Assembly (NCBI RefSeq): GCF_003258355.1
Contig: NZ_QKPO01000008.1
Location: 1 to 64,000 of the forward strand
Direction: 5' to 3'
DNA: 64,000 bases
DNA from: Confluentibacter sediminis
GTDB taxonomy: Bacteria; Bacteroidota; Bacteroidia; Flavobacteriales; Flavobacteriaceae
The notes below the pieces were generated by a model that saw only the letters and a list, made by a program, of their open reading frames with translations, made no database searches and had not been told where the DNA came from. Positions 35,347 through 44,096 of the stretch are shown piece after piece (within the stretch, counting starts at the first letter, position 1; every line of letters starts with the position of its first letter). The position numbers were made by a program, and so were the translations under genes.

Positions 35347-36279
35347 ATGGAACATGTTCTTCAAGGCTTGCATCACATTACGGCTATTGCTGGTGATGCA
35401 AAAACAAATTTTAAATTTTACACGGAAGTTTTAGGTTTACGGTTTATTAAAAAAACAGTGAATTTTGATGACCCACATACCTATCATTTTTATTTTGGTG
35501 ATGAAATAGGAAGTGCAGGAACTATACTAACATTTTTTCCTTGGGGTGCCGGAATCCCACAAGGACGAAGAGGTTCTGGCATGGCTACTGAAATTGGTTA
35601 TTCTGTACCAAAAGGAAGTTTGGATTTTTGGATAAAACGTTTTGAAGAACATAATGTTATATACAACAAACCTGCTACCAAATTTGGGGAAAAATATGTA
35701 ACATTTTTAGACCCTGATGGGTTAAAATTGGAACTCATTGAAGTTGAAGACAACAGAAAACCTTGGATTACCAATGAAGTCGCAATAGAGCATGCCACCC
35801 GAGGATTCCATAACATTACCATTACCTTAAATGATATTAAAGGCACGTCACATGTTCTTACAGATATTTTTGGTTACAAATTAGTATCAAAGGAAATTAA
35901 TAGATACAGATATGTTATTGATACCGTAGAACATGCTTCCATAGTTGATTTGGTAGAATTACCTGAAGAAAAAAGAGGACATGTTGCTAATGGCACGGTG
36001 CATCATGTAGCATTTAGAGTAATAGACGATGAAACATTAATGTATTTTCGTGAAAAAGTAGAAGCTGCTGGTTTAAATATTACGCCACAAATAGATAGAA
36101 ACTATTTCCACTCCCTTTATTTTAGAGAGCCAGGTGGTGTTTTATTTGAAATTGCAACAGATAATCCTGGATTTACAGTAGATGAATCTGTTGAAGATTT
36201 AGGTAAAAACCTAAAATTACCAGCTCAATACGAATCTCGTAGAAGTGAATTGGAAAATCATTTGGTAAAACTTAATTAA
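35347..36279 (+). CDS. VOC-superfamily ring-cleaving dioxygenase (MhqO/LinE-like)
   Basis: 310 residues, two glyoxalase-fold halves. The first begins with GLHHITAIAGDAKTNFKFYTEVLGLRFIKKTVNFDD near 7-42; the second has GFHNITITLNDIKGTSHVLTDIFGYKL near 154-180 and HHVAFRV near 218-224. The metal ligands are the His of the first strand of each half and a Glu near 262 (FREPGGVLFEIATD). Family members cleave catechols or hydroquinones. Position in a YceI-dioxygenase-esterase operon parallels the B. subtilis mhq genes for quinone detoxification. Confidence 0.85.
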   Translation: MEHVLQGLHHITAIAGDAKTNFKFYTEVLGLRFIKKTVNFDDPHTYHFYFGDEIGSAGTILTFFPWGAGIPQGRRGSGMATEIGYSVPKGSLDFWIKRFEEHNVIYNKPATKFGEKYVTFLDPDGLKLELIEVEDNRKPWITNEVAIEHATRGFHNITITLNDIKGTSHVLTDIFGYKLVSKEINRYRYVIDTVEHASIVDLVELPEEKRGHVANGTVHHVAFRVIDDETLMYFREKVEAAGLNITPQIDRNYFHSLYFREPGGVLFEIATDNPGFTVDESVEDLGKNLKLPAQYESRRSELENHLVKLN

Positions 36280-36286
36280 TAGAATT

Positions 36287-36910
36287 ATGGATTTTCAACC
36301 TTTAAAATACATATACAAATCTGCTGGAAACCATGAAGCACGCACCTTATTGCTGCTTCATGGGACTGGTGGAAATGAAAATGATTTAATTCCTTTAGCT
36401 AAAAACTTTGGAAATACTTTCAATATATTAAGCGTAAGAGGAAACGTTTTAGAACATGGCATGCCTCGCTTTTTTAAACGTTTAGGCTTGGGCATTTTTG
36501 ATGAAAACGATTTAAAATTTAGAACCCACGAATTGGTCGCTTTCTTAAAAGAAATAGCCATCAAAGAAGGTTTTGATGTTGAAAAGATGATAGCTTTAGG
36601 ATATTCTAACGGAGCTAATATGGCTGGTTCCTTATTAGTACTTTACCCTAACTTTTTATCTGGAGCTATTTTATTTAGACCTATGCTGCCTTACAAACAG
36701 ATGCCTGATTTTGAAACTAACAACAATGTGCCTGTATTTATAAGTTCTGGGAATTCCGATTCTATGGTTAGGACAGAAGACATTGAATTTTATAAAAATA
36801 TATTACAAGAAAATAACTTTAAGGTAGAACTTAATCAATTAAATGCGGGACATAATTTAATTGAAGAAGATATGGCATTAGCTGTTAAATGGTTTCATAA
36901 ATTATTTTAA
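36287..36910 (+). CDS. Alpha/beta-hydrolase esterase (MhqD/YodD-like)
   Basis: 207 residues. The oxyanion region LLLHGTGGNENDLIPL is at 22-37. The nucleophile elbow is GYSNGAN near 104-110, and the catalytic Asp and His lie near 152 (SGNSDSMV) and 189 (NAGHNL). It belongs to the phospholipase/carboxylesterase family. Eight bp separate it from the dioxygenase stop, so it is in the same operon and probably hydrolyses the ring-cleavage product or a quinone adduct. Confidence 0.85.
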   Translation: MDFQPLKYIYKSAGNHEARTLLLLHGTGGNENDLIPLAKNFGNTFNILSVRGNVLEHGMPRFFKRLGLGIFDENDLKFRTHELVAFLKEIAIKEGFDVEKMIALGYSNGANMAGSLLVLYPNFLSGAILFRPMLPYKQMPDFETNNNVPVFISSGNSDSMVRTEDIEFYKNILQENNFKVELNQLNAGHNLIEEDMALAVKWFHKLF

Positions 36911-36920
36911 AAAACATGCT

Positions 36921-37273
36921 ATGAATTCTAACATCACTAAAGTACATTCCGATGCTAATGGCGATACACATTTTAAGACTTAATGATACCCTTAAATGAT
37001 AATGATGATATTGGTTATCTGTCTGAATCCCAAAAATTCAAACATTTGGTTTTTAGAAAAGTAGCAGCTACTTATGACTTTGATTTCCACCCAGCTCCAA
37101 AACGCCAATATGTGGTGTTATTGGATGGCGGCATTGAAATAGAAACCTCATTGAGTGCTAAACGTAAATTCACATCAGGAGATATTTTATTGTTAGAAGA
37201 CACAACTGGCAAAGGTCACAAAACAAAAAATATAAAAGAAGCCATTAGATCTTCCTTATTTATAGAAATTTAA
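36921..37273 (+). pseudogene. Cupin-like protein gene apparently split by a frameshift
   Basis: ATG 36921 reads MNSNITKVHSDANGDTHFKT then stops at TAA 36981-36983; a second frame starts at the overlapping ATG 36983 (TAATG) and gives 96 residues (MIPLNDNDDIGYLSESQKF, ..., YVVLLDGGIEIETS, ... GDILLLEDTTGKGHKT). As I recall related proteins, the two pieces are one chain (xxTHFKxxxIPLNDxxDIGxLSE), so one base seems lost near 36980. Either it is a pseudogene or a sequencing error, or the downstream ORF is made by re-initiation at TAATG. The family is small cupins of unknown substrate. Confidence 0.6.
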
Positions 37274-37307
37274 TAACAAATCCTTAAATTTACTCAAAAT
37301 CTATGAC

Positions 37308-37592
37308 ATGAAATCACCCTTAACTATAATAATATTGGCTCTTTTAATGGGCTGCACTGCTGTAAAAAAAGAAAGTAATATGTTTACAATTTCTAAAATT
37401 CAGCAAGAAAAAGATGGACAAACGCTTTTTCTAAAAGATAATGATAATAAGGTCTACACTACAATTATTAGCATTCCCAACGGAAACTTTATTAAAGTTA
37501 ATGAGGGCGATAACATTCGTATTAAAATAAAAGAAATTTTAGATACAGATCCTCCAATAATAGTGTCCAAACATATAGAAATTTTAGATTGA
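37308..37592 (+). CDS. Small lipoprotein, function unknown
   Basis: 94 residues. Lipoprotein signal with Cys at 16 (ILALLMGC). The mature part is a short beta-rich domain (NKVYTTIISIPNGNFIKVNEGDNIRIKIKEIL) with an OB-like pattern. It follows the cupin gene by 34 bp on the same strand. Confidence 0.65.
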   Translation: MKSPLTIIILALLMGCTAVKKESNMFTISKIQQEKDGQTLFLKDNDNKVYTTIISIPNGNFIKVNEGDNIRIKIKEILDTDPPIIVSKHIEILD

Positions 37593-37641
37593 AGCCTATC
37601 GGTTTAAAGTCATCCTTACATAAAGTATAAAAGAAAAAAGA

Positions 37642-39102
37642 ATGAATTTAACAATCGAAAACATATTATTCGTTGGCTCTTTATTATTATTTTTAAGCCT
37701 TATTGCAGGTAAGACATCTTATAAATTTGGCGTTCCAACATTATTACTTTTTTTGGCCATTGGGATGTTGGCAGGTTCTGATGGCATTGGGGGTATTAAT
37801 TTTGACAATCCACAAATTGCTCAATTTGTTGGCATAGTTTCTCTTAACTTCATCTTATTTTCAGGGGGTCTGGATACCAATTGGACTTCTGTAAAACCAA
37901 TTTTAAGGGAAGGCCTTGTTTTGTCTACTTTTGGTGTTTTATTGACAGCTCTTTCATTGGGGACATTTGTTTGGTTCGTTACGGACTTTACAATTTATGA
38001 AAGTATGCTATTGGGATCCATTGTTTCATCAACAGATGCTGCTGCCGTATTTTCAATTCTACGTTCTAAAAACCTAGCTTTAAAAACTAACCTAAGACCT
38101 ACGTTGGAGTTAGAAAGTGGTAGTAACGATCCTATGGCTTACGTGCTGACTATTGCATTTTTGACACTGGTAATCAATCAAGACCAAAACATTTTTTCTA
38201 TCATCCCTTTATTTCTCCAACAAATGATTTTGGGCGGAGTTGCAGGTTTTGGGTTTGGGAAATTAAGCAAATTCATTATTAACAAAATCCAACTCGACTT
38301 TGAAGGACTTTATCCTGTATTGGTTATCGCTTTAATGTTCATTACATTTTCTGCAACCGACTTTGTAGGCGGAAATGGCTTTCTAGCTATTTACATTTGT
38401 GCCGTTTATTTGGGTAATCAAGACTTAATACACAAAAAAACCATCTTAAAAATGTATGACGGTTTAGCCTGGCTAATGCAAATCGTATTGTTTCTTACAT
38501 TAGGATTGCTTGTTTTTCCTTCTCAAATTATTCCATATATGGGTATTGGGCTTCTTATTTCTTTGTTCTTAATACTTGTTGCGCGTCCTGTAGGCGTATT
38601 TATAAGTCTAATGTTTTTCAAAATGAAATTAAGAAGGCGATTATATATTTCTTGGGTTGGATTACGTGGTGCTGTCCCCATTGTATTTGCTACTTATCCT
38701 CTATTAGCCGGAATTGACAAAGCTCATATGATTTTTAATATTGTATTCTTTATATCGGTTACTTCCATTCTTATCCAAGGCACCACACTGTCCATTATTG
38801 CGAAATGGCTTAGAGTGGCATTGCCAGAACAAGCAAAGAAACTAACTGCAACGGATTTGCTATTGACAGAAAGCCCAAAAGCTGAGATGAAAGAAATTTT
38901 AATAACAACAGAGAGCTTTGCCGTAGATAAAAAAATCGTGGAATTGGGATTTCCAAAAGCCGCAATAATAGCCATGATTATCAGGAACAATAGCTATATC
39001 ACCCCAAATGGATCAACAAAAATAGAAGCACAAGACACTTTAATTGTTCTAGCTGATAGACATATCGTTTTTTATGATGTATACAAAGCACTCAAAATAT
39101 AA
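37642..39102 (+). CDS. Potassium/proton antiporter (CPA1 type, NhaP2/CvrA-like)
   Basis: 486 residues, about 12 membrane spans plus a cytoplasmic C-terminal domain. Membrane motifs include LLLFLAIGMLAGSDGIGGINFDN near 33-55, STDAAAVFSILR near 130-141 and ELESGSNDPMAYVL near 156-169, the NhaP ion-binding region. The C-terminal domain (about 390-486) is TrkA_C-like (DTLIVLADRHIVFYDV). It exports K+ against protons at alkaline pH. It appears to end a run of plus-strand genes and is convergent with the metallophosphoesterase gene. Confidence 0.9.
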   Translation: MNLTIENILFVGSLLLFLSLIAGKTSYKFGVPTLLLFLAIGMLAGSDGIGGINFDNPQIAQFVGIVSLNFILFSGGLDTNWTSVKPILREGLVLSTFGVLLTALSLGTFVWFVTDFTIYESMLLGSIVSSTDAAAVFSILRSKNLALKTNLRPTLELESGSNDPMAYVLTIAFLTLVINQDQNIFSIIPLFLQQMILGGVAGFGFGKLSKFIINKIQLDFEGLYPVLVIALMFITFSATDFVGGNGFLAIYICAVYLGNQDLIHKKTILKMYDGLAWLMQIVLFLTLGLLVFPSQIIPYMGIGLLISLFLILVARPVGVFISLMFFKMKLRRRLYISWVGLRGAVPIVFATYPLLAGIDKAHMIFNIVFFISVTSILIQGTTLSIIAKWLRVALPEQAKKLTATDLLLTESPKAEMKEILITTESFAVDKKIVELGFPKAAIIAMIIRNNSYITPNGSTKIEAQDTLIVLADRHIVFYDVYKALKI

Positions 39103-39167
39103 GCTCAGCAGATATTATAAATAAGAGTCATTCTGGCGAAAAAGTGTTTATTTTATAGTTTTTTAAT

Positions 39168-42100
39168 TTAAAACCCAAAGCCCATTTTAAAAGCTAACCT
39201 TAAACCATCATGTCCATGAAAAGCAGACACATTAAAAGTCATAAAGTCTGCCGCATTGGCGAAAATACCCCCTCCCATGGATGTATTCCATTTTCGTGAT
39301 GAATCATTTTCCAACCACACACGACCATAATCAAACCCTCCATAAAAACCAATATGGAGTGGTAATAATCCTGTTTTCACTTTATTTACATTTACTCTTA
39401 AATCTGTGCTTTGAACAAATGAATTCTTTCCTGTAAAACGTTGATTCCTATACCCTCTTAAGCCATTACTAGCTCCAATAGTGGCTGCTTGATAAAATTC
39501 ATAGCCTTCACCAATATTAATATGCCCAATTAAGTTTGATGCCAAAACGATATTGCCGCTTGAAACTAATTTATAATCAATCCCTAATTGTGGCATGACA
39601 TACATAAAATCATTTGAATTATTGACATTCGATTTATAGCCTATTTCCAAGCTAGTCGACATTCCTAACGTTGGAAAAGCCTTATTGTCATAATTTTCAA
39701 AAGCATACTTAACCTCTCCTCCAAAAAAACTACTGCTTACCTCCACATTATTACCTATAAATTGGTTTATAAAACGTCCCTGGGTTTCTTCAACTTCATT
39801 AGTTTCATAAGATAATCCTACTTTAAAGCTTGCACCCATTTGACCTCTCCAAATTAATCTTGAAGCAACTTTTAAGAGTCTTATTTTCACTCGATTATAA
39901 TCCATACCAACCTCAAGTCCATCACTATCATCAGCTTCAGGGTTTGACGTTTCATTCCCATAACCAAAAAAGTTTACAGCATAATTTGGACTTGTGTAAA
40001 CAGCATCAAAACCTAAATTCATATTTCCTATTATTTTTGCAAATTCCCCTTGATAAGCCAATTCAAAACCATTAGTTGCAAAATAATAGGCTCCTTTAAA
40101 TGTGTGTTGCGAAGTAAATGGGTTTCTTTCAAAACCATAGTTTTTATAGGTATTTGAGATTCCTATTTTAAATCCATCATCTGGGTTAGCTCCAAGTGTT
40201 GGAATAAATTGATTGGAACTATTTTTTAACTTTTTATAATCATATACATTGGTTTCATAATCATCAGTTAATTTCTGACTTCCCTTATGGGTTACAAACT
40301 CATTAGTTTTGGATTTGTAGTCATAAATTTTCACTCTAGCTCCATTTTCAATATCATAGGTATCTGTATTCTGCCCTCCCACTAAACGAATTTTAATCGG
40401 TTTGTCCCCTTCGCCATAAACTTTAAATACATCGTCATCATCTAAACCATACACCCAAATTTCTTTAGTTTCGTCATTATGATATATCCTATCATGAAAG
40501 ACATCTCCCTTTTTCCCGTTTTTAATTCGAAATGCCGTTACTTTAGTACTTCCTTTTGGTAAGCGCTCTATTTCAAACCAGTCATCTTTGTTGGTTCCTT
40601 TTACAACAGCATAGTTATTGATATGCTTATAATAAGCATCTGATATTGTCTGTAGATTTGCTAGTCTTCCTTTTAACTTCTGTTTAATTTCCATTACGGT
40701 TGCATCATTAACTTCCTTTGGAAAATTTAAAAAAGCTTTATCTATAACTTCATCCGTTATGTTTTTAACTAAATAATTGACTTGTTCATCCCAAACCTCT
40801 TTTCCTGATTGATTGATTAATGCCATATCCAATGAGTACGGTTCTAAATTGAACCATTTTGTATTTTTCAGCTCTTCACCATAACTTTGCATTAATCGTA
40901 AAGTGGGAATTGCTTTTGTTGCAAAACTTAACAAAACGCCATCTGCCATGATTGAAAACGCCTGATCTCTGTCTCTAGGCACTGGACGATACCATTTTTT
41001 TCCATTGATTTTAAATTCTGCCCAACGCCATTGATCTTCATGTCTGTCCCAATCTCCAATAAGCATATCAAATAATCGAGCTTTGATATAGGCTGGTTCA
41101 TCTAAAACAAAATCTTCATCTTTATTTAGTTTTTTCAATAAATCGTCGGTACTTATTAATTCATTGGAAAAACCAAAACTTGCTAGGTCTCCATGTCCTG
41201 AATCGGCACGTTCCTCAATCATATATAATTCATCACCAAACTCACTGTTAAATTCGCCTAAAGCCTTTTGTTTAGGTACATAATACAATTTGGGATTTGT
41301 ATGGTAAATTCCAACGGCGTCCGATAATGTTCCAATAGTAAAAGGTGCATAAGGGTGCGCACCTGCAAACACATCCATTAACAATCCCTCTGTATAAGTA
41401 TCGTTGAATTGTCCCTCAATATAACGATCTTTGAACGCCACAGCTTGCAAATATCGAACGGCACTTTTACGAAGCGCACGCATCACATACTCCTTGCCTT
41501 TTTCATCTACTAAACGCAATGATTTTGATTGATGCCCACCTCCCATCCTGATAGGGACGACACCTCCAAACAAGGTGTCAAGGTTCACAGTAGATGCGTT
41601 TACTTTGGTGCTGTAGTATTTTCGATAGCGATTACCCCATAAAACTTTATAAAGACCACCTTTTTCTGTTTCCTTTTCTGAATAGATAGAAGCTAATTCC
41701 TCCTTTGGGAATGGTGTTTCAAATTGGGTTGTTTCTTCAGGTTTTTTATTTTCTGAAAGCACCTGACTTTCAAAAGCAACTTTTTGGTCATTAACTGAGA
41801 AAAAACGAACGTGAGAGGAGCCATCTTCAAAAACGTCCAATCTTGCAAACCCTGGAGACGCATAAGAGAACTGACCACCACCCACATTTCTGGTAGCAGA
41901 CAGTTTGGAACCAGAACCACTTATAATTTGAGGTAAATTATCTTGCACAATGTATTGCAGATTATGATCATGACCAGACACAAAAATGACTTTATCATTT
42001 TCTTGAGACATCGTTATAATACGCTTTCGCAACTCATTATAACGCTTATTCTGTATATCAACCGAAGCTAAACCACTCGTTTTTCTAACAACATTTTTTA

Positions 42101-42851
42101 AAGTTCCTAAAATGGGTAAAGGGGAAAGATAACTTGCAAACGAATACTGCCCTCCATGACTCCCATTGGTAAACATAGGATGATGAATGGCCAATATGGT
42201 TGTTTTACCTCGTGCTTTTTTTATGTCTCCTTCCAGTTCTTCAAAAAACTTATCTCTGGTTTTTATATCACAATCGTCATTTATTGTTGGATGATTATCC
42301 CAATTGGTTAAATACCATTCTGAATCAACAACAATCAAAACAATATCATCAGATATGTCCACTTTATCGATTGGACAACCATTTTCAGGCAAAAATGTGT
42401 TTTTTCCTAATTTGTCTTCTATAAAGTTTTCTTGACGTTTTAACCCTTTCAACCCCTCTGAATACCAGTCATGATTTCCCGGAATGAATATAGCATTCCC
42501 TTTAAAATCCTTTACCGCATCCATCTGAACGTTTAATTGGTGTTCGGCAAAGCCCCTTCCGTCTTCATCTTTTTTAGGCAATCCATTTGGATAAATATTA
42601 TCTCCCAAAAAAATGACCGTACTATTTTTAGAGGCTTTATTTAATTGTGATTTCAAAAGCTTTAATGCATTTGTCTCATTATCGATAGGCGAATTTCCTG
42701 CATCGCCTATAAAATAAAACGACTGTGCAATCGTTTTATCCTCTGGAAAGTTTTTTTCTTTGAATTCGTCTGAATATTGGGCTTTATAAGTAGCACAAGA
42801 CACCGAAAAAAAAGATATAAAAATTAAAATGATGGTTTGTCTAAAAGTCAC
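39168..42851 (-). CDS. Metallophosphoesterase fused to an outer-membrane beta-barrel
   Basis: 1227 residues. A signal/lipobox (MTFRQTIILIFISFFSVSC, Cys 19) starts it. Calcineurin-like phosphatase motifs are complete: GD 49-50, GDN 83-85, GNHD 125-128, HHP near 217 and GHDH near 291. A long middle section lies at about 370-830; the C-terminal 400 residues are beta-rich with YxGEF-type strands and end in MGFGF, like BamA/Omp85-type surface-antigen barrels. The phosphatase would face outward or the periplasm. Substrate unknown; phosphate scavenging is plausible. The same gene type is known in Flavobacteriia. Confidence 0.85.
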   Translation of the reverse strand: MTFRQTIILIFISFFSVSCATYKAQYSDEFKEKNFPEDKTIAQSFYFIGDAGNSPIDNETNALKLLKSQLNKASKNSTVIFLGDNIYPNGLPKKDEDGRGFAEHQLNVQMDAVKDFKGNAIFIPGNHDWYSEGLKGLKRQENFIEDKLGKNTFLPENGCPIDKVDISDDIVLIVVDSEWYLTNWDNHPTINDDCDIKTRDKFFEELEGDIKKARGKTTILAIHHPMFTNGSHGGQYSFASYLSPLPILGTLKNVVRKTSGLASVDIQNKRYNELRKRIITMSQENDKVIFVSGHDHNLQYIVQDNLPQIISGSGSKLSATRNVGGGQFSYASPGFARLDVFEDGSSHVRFFSVNDQKVAFESQVLSENKKPEETTQFETPFPKEELASIYSEKETEKGGLYKVLWGNRYRKYYSTKVNASTVNLDTLFGGVVPIRMGGGHQSKSLRLVDEKGKEYVMRALRKSAVRYLQAVAFKDRYIEGQFNDTYTEGLLMDVFAGAHPYAPFTIGTLSDAVGIYHTNPKLYYVPKQKALGEFNSEFGDELYMIEERADSGHGDLASFGFSNELISTDDLLKKLNKDEDFVLDEPAYIKARLFDMLIGDWDRHEDQWRWAEFKINGKKWYRPVPRDRDQAFSIMADGVLLSFATKAIPTLRLMQSYGEELKNTKWFNLEPYSLDMALINQSGKEVWDEQVNYLVKNITDEVIDKAFLNFPKEVNDATVMEIKQKLKGRLANLQTISDAYYKHINNYAVVKGTNKDDWFEIERLPKGSTKVTAFRIKNGKKGDVFHDRIYHNDETKEIWVYGLDDDDVFKVYGEGDKPIKIRLVGGQNTDTYDIENGARVKIYDYKSKTNEFVTHKGSQKLTDDYETNVYDYKKLKNSSNQFIPTLGANPDDGFKIGISNTYKNYGFERNPFTSQHTFKGAYYFATNGFELAYQGEFAKIIGNMNLGFDAVYTSPNYAVNFFGYGNETSNPEADDSDGLEVGMDYNRVKIRLLKVASRLIWRGQMGASFKVGLSYETNEVEETQGRFINQFIGNNVEVSSSFFGGEVKYAFENYDNKAFPTLGMSTSLEIGYKSNVNNSNDFMYVMPQLGIDYKLVSSGNIVLASNLIGHINIGEGYEFYQAATIGASNGLRGYRNQRFTGKNSFVQSTDLRVNVNKVKTGLLPLHIGFYGGFDYGRVWLENDSSRKWNTSMGGGIFANAADFMTFNVSAFHGHDGLRLAFKMGFGF

Positions 42852-42893
42852 GATAATGGATTAATTATTATCTTAGTAAAAATAATATTTTAA

Positions 42894-44096
42894 ATGAATG
42901 AATTACTTATAGAGGTCGAGAATTATGTATCTAATTTACTTAGAAAAAAATTATCGCATGTATTTGTTTACCATAACCTGAGCCATACGCATCGGGTGAT
43001 AAAATGCATACAAGAACTTATTGAAAATGAGGCCATAAGTGAAAATGAGACGGAAAACCTATTAATTGCAGCTTGGTTTCATGACTCAGGCTATATAAAT
43101 GGTACTGATAATCATGAAGAAGAAAGCGTTACTATTTCAACTGAATTTTTAAAAAGTAAAAACATAGATTCCGAAAAAATACATGCTATTTCTAAAATTA
43201 TTTTGGCAACAAAAATGGGTTATGAACCTGAAAATTTAGCTGAACAAATAATACGTGATGCAGATTGCGCGCATTTATCAGATAAAAACTTTATTGAAAT
43301 TAGTGAGCTTTTAAGACATGAATGGGAACAGACTAAAGATAAATTATTTACAGACAGTGAATGGACTCAAGAAAACATATCTTTTTTAACCAAACAACAC
43401 CAATTTTATACCAATTATGCCATAAACACTTGGCAAAATGGAAAAGATAGAAATTTAGTATCTCTGTTTAAAATTCAAAAAAAACTACAGCAAGATGAGC
43501 AAAAGAATATGGCGAAACATGAAGCACTAGCTTTTAAGAAAAAGAAAGCTAAACTGCCTGAACGTGGTATAGATACCATGTTTAGAGTCACGCTAAGAAA
43601 CCATATTACTTTAAGCAATATTGCAGATACTAAGGCAAATATTTTACTTTCAGTAAATGCCATAATTATATCCTTGGTACTATCTAACTTAATACCAAAA
43701 CTTGACAATCCTTCCAACCAATATTTGATCTATCCAACAGTCATTTTCACCCTATTTACGGTTACCTCCATGATTTTATCTGTAATAGCAACGAGACCAA
43801 ATGTGACCAGCGGAAAATTCACTAAAGAAGATGTGAAAAACAAAAAAGTGAATTTACTTTTTTTTGGAAATTTTCACAAAATGAAACTTGATGAATTTGA
43901 ATGGGCCATTAAAGAACTTATGAATGATAAAGATTATTTATATAATTCTATGACCAAAGATCTTTATTTTCTGGGATTGGTTTTAAATAGAAAATATAAC
44001 ATTTTAAGAATAACCTATACAGTTTTTATGATAGGAATTGTTTTAAGTGTCATTGCCTTTTATATAGCGTTTCAATCTTCTGGAATTAAAAATTAA
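42894..44096 (+). CDS. HD-domain protein with Pycsar-effector-like transmembrane domain (HD-PycTM)
   Basis: 400 residues. An HD hydrolase domain covers about 20-190: HNLSHTHRV at 27-35, the HD pair at 63-64 in AAWFHDSGY, and Asp 122/124 in RDADCAHL. The C-terminal half starts DTMFRVTLRNHITLSNIADTKANILLSVNAIIISLVLS (about 230-267), characteristic of the PycTM (DUF5706, PF18967) domain; three membrane spans lie near 255-275, 285-305 and 375-395. PycTM proteins are effectors of Pycsar antiphage defence, activated by cCMP or cUMP. No cyclase is next to it. Its stop overlaps the end of the convergent GAF gene by 4 bp. Confidence 0.8.
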   Translation: MNELLIEVENYVSNLLRKKLSHVFVYHNLSHTHRVIKCIQELIENEAISENETENLLIAAWFHDSGYINGTDNHEEESVTISTEFLKSKNIDSEKIHAISKIILATKMGYEPENLAEQIIRDADCAHLSDKNFIEISELLRHEWEQTKDKLFTDSEWTQENISFLTKQHQFYTNYAINTWQNGKDRNLVSLFKIQKKLQQDEQKNMAKHEALAFKKKKAKLPERGIDTMFRVTLRNHITLSNIADTKANILLSVNAIIISLVLSNLIPKLDNPSNQYLIYPTVIFTLFTVTSMILSVIATRPNVTSGKFTKEDVKNKKVNLLFFGNFHKMKLDEFEWAIKELMNDKDYLYNSMTKDLYFLGLVLNRKYNILRITYTVFMIGIVLSVIAFYIAFQSSGIKN

